From Dugong dugon (lineage: Eukaryota; Chordata; Mammalia; Sirenia; Dugongidae): a stretch of DNA of 64,000 nt. The DNA lies in the NCBI GenBank assembly GCA_030035585.1, contig CM057466.1, positions 57,729,233 to 57,793,232 of the forward strand, read 5' to 3'. Both the position numbers and the translations under genes were made by a program. The notes under the pieces were generated by a model, which did not search any database, was not told the origin of the DNA, and saw only the letters and a program-made list of their open reading frames with translations. Positions 63,801 to 64,000 of the stretch are shown here, one piece after another; the stretch's first letter is position 1, and each line of letters begins with the position of its first letter.

Positions 63801-64000
63801 CCATCTTTATAGCACATCTTCAGCAATGGGAAGAGTGTCCAGGTCACATTGTAAGAAAAGCATGCAGGATGGGAGATATTGTTGCAGCCATTTACAGAAA
63901 ATATAATCTGGTAAGGGCTATTGGAAAAGGTGGATCTTGAACATGGCAGGATTTGGATAAACAGATAACAAGTAAAGGCATTTTGGGTGTATACTGTTGT
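63801..64000. other. Unassigned sequence at window end
   Basis: Past the old L1 edge. GGATGGGAGATATTGTTGC and GATCTTGAACATGGCAGG do not identify a known element to me. Confidence 0.4.

Noticed and set aside
1..64000. Bacterial or phage system, toxin, or new defence locus
   Set aside because: The whole window has mammalian repeats, no dense coding and no operon-like structure.

Overview
This window reads as intergenic or deep-intronic nuclear DNA from an afrotherian mammal, most likely a paenungulate such as an elephant (the clade is well supported by the repeats; the exact species is inferred). The diagnostic signal is about twenty tRNA-derived AfroSINE copies (A and B box head, a body reading CCTTGGAAACCCTATGG, a tail reading CGACTCGACGGCAATGGG). 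RTE-type LINE copies ending in (AAC)n and several L1 3' ends with a long lineage-specific 3'UTR accompany them, along with mammal-wide L2, MIR, MaLR, ERVL and hAT fossils. No protein-coding exon, tRNA or rRNA gene, CRISPR array or bacterial-style operon could be supported. Every open frame above about 100 codons sits in a transposon or in a GC-rich repeat, and no splice-flanked host exon was recognised.

Layout. 0.1-5.9 kb: a MaLR LTR with a perfect 5-bp target duplication, then a decayed ERVL provirus (LTR, gag/leader, reverse transcriptase, possible dUTPase region, second LTR) broken by a MaLR LTR and another LTR-like block. 6-12 kb: L2/MIR fossils and an L1 3' end with a perfect 15-bp target duplication, itself carrying an unclassified solo LTR. 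12-15 kb: SINEs, a GC-rich element with 39-bp inverted termini, and three L1 3' ends in series. 16-22 kb and 27-31.6 kb: two long antisense ancient L1s with SINEs, tandem repeats and a younger L1 inside them. 22-27 kb: mostly unique sequence with MIR and an MLT1-like LTR. 31.7-34.5 kb: an antisense MaLR with internal region and two unlike LTRs. 34.5-42 kb: unique sequence, an unexplained 406-bp inverted repeat, a MER5-like hAT element, further L1 3' ends and a Tigger-like element holding a SINE. 42-50.6 kb: two RTE copies, a second ERVL, tRNA-Gly-type SINEs and MaLR LTRs. 50.6-56 kb: the largest low-repeat block. 56-64 kb: two old L1s broken up by LTRs, a SINE and a younger L1.

The window has no gene pathway. 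Its content is a stratified record of insertions. Target-site duplications let the order of events be read at many sites (L1 then solo LTR; Tigger-like element then SINE; RTE then L1; old L1 then MaLR, SINE and young L1). The most useful leads are the shared 3' tails and shared body modules of the RTE LINE and the SINEs, the GC-rich inverted-terminus element, the unexplained inverted repeat at 36.0-36.4 kb and the uncommon solo LTR at 8.3 kb. Family names below are from memory of the repeat families and were not checked against a library.
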